Origin: Coriobacteriales bacterium
Lineage (GTDB): Bacteria; Actinomycetota; Coriobacteriia; Coriobacteriales; UBA8131
DNA: 5,217 nt
Direction: 5' to 3'
Assembly (NCBI GenBank): GCA_031290695.1
Contig: JAITNB010000012.1
Coordinates: forward strand, 1-5,217
Notes under the pieces: generated by a model
Databases searched by the model: none
Seen by the model: the letters and a program-made list of their open reading frames with translations, nothing else
What the model was told of the DNA's origin: nothing
Translations under genes and position numbers: made by a program
Part shown: positions 5,181 through 5,217 of the stretch, one piece after another
How the letters are laid out: each line of letters starts with the position of its first letter
How positions within the stretch are numbered: position 1 is the stretch's first letter

Positions 5181-5217
5181 GGTGGGCGTAGCTCAGTTGG
5201 CAGAGCGACGGACTGTG
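5181..5217 (+). tRNA. tRNA-His (anticodon GTG), truncated by the window edge
   Basis: The 5' half of a tRNA: an extra G at 5181 (the -1 guanosine typical of tRNA-His), acceptor strand GTGGGCG (5182-5188), D arm GCTC/GAGC (5191-5194, 5203-5206), the 5' strand of the anticodon stem ACGGA (5208-5212), then CT and GTG (5215-5217) as positions 34-36. The window ends exactly on the last anticodon base, so the 3' half and CCA end cannot be checked. Both the GTG anticodon and the G at -1 point to histidine. Confidence 0.9.

Overview
The window is ordinary-to-accessory bacterial chromosome of moderately high GC. Hand counts of sample lines give about 59% GC in the kinase gene and about 47% in the vsr gene. 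It has strong Shine-Dalgarno sites, a tRNA with an encoded CCA end, and a large hybrid kinase paired with an HD-GYP response regulator. That combination fits Clostridia or Coriobacteriia; a Coriobacteriia (Eggerthellales-like) host is my best guess, but nothing here proves it.

Layout, left to right. (1) 2-85 is the last 27 codons of a gene entering from the left, probably an insertion-sequence transposase, followed by a possible element end near 88-117. (2) A promoter at 132-160 drives a complete tRNA-Lys(CTT) at 215-290. (3) A convergent minus-strand gene at 351-773 encodes a very short patch repair (Vsr) endonuclease, with a good promoter candidate at 868-896. No cytosine methyltransferase partner is present. 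(4) 774-1166 holds no convincing gene. It contains the vsr promoter and the leader of the kinase operon, with a small hairpin, a weak riboswitch-like motif and an eight-G Shine-Dalgarno tract. (5) 1167-4052 encodes a 961-residue membrane hybrid sensor kinase (dCache-like sensor, HisKA, HATPase, REC, HPt and a C-terminal helical extension). (6) 4045-5130 overlaps it by 8 bases and encodes a 361-residue REC-HD-GYP response regulator, a predicted c-di-GMP phosphodiesterase. (7) A second promoter, sharing an unusual 15-base core with the tRNA-Lys promoter, drives a tRNA-His(GTG) that the window cuts at its anticodon.

The two large genes form one translationally coupled operon and contain every domain of a four-step phosphorelay: kinase His344, receiver Asp652, HPt His821, then Asp55 of the HD-GYP protein. 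An extracytoplasmic signal would thus control cyclic-di-GMP breakdown. No wholly unknown system is evident. The most worthwhile leads are the kinase leader (G8 tract, possible RNA structure), the unassigned conserved-looking C-terminus of the kinase, the two-metal HD-GYP site, the orphan vsr and the shared tRNA promoter.
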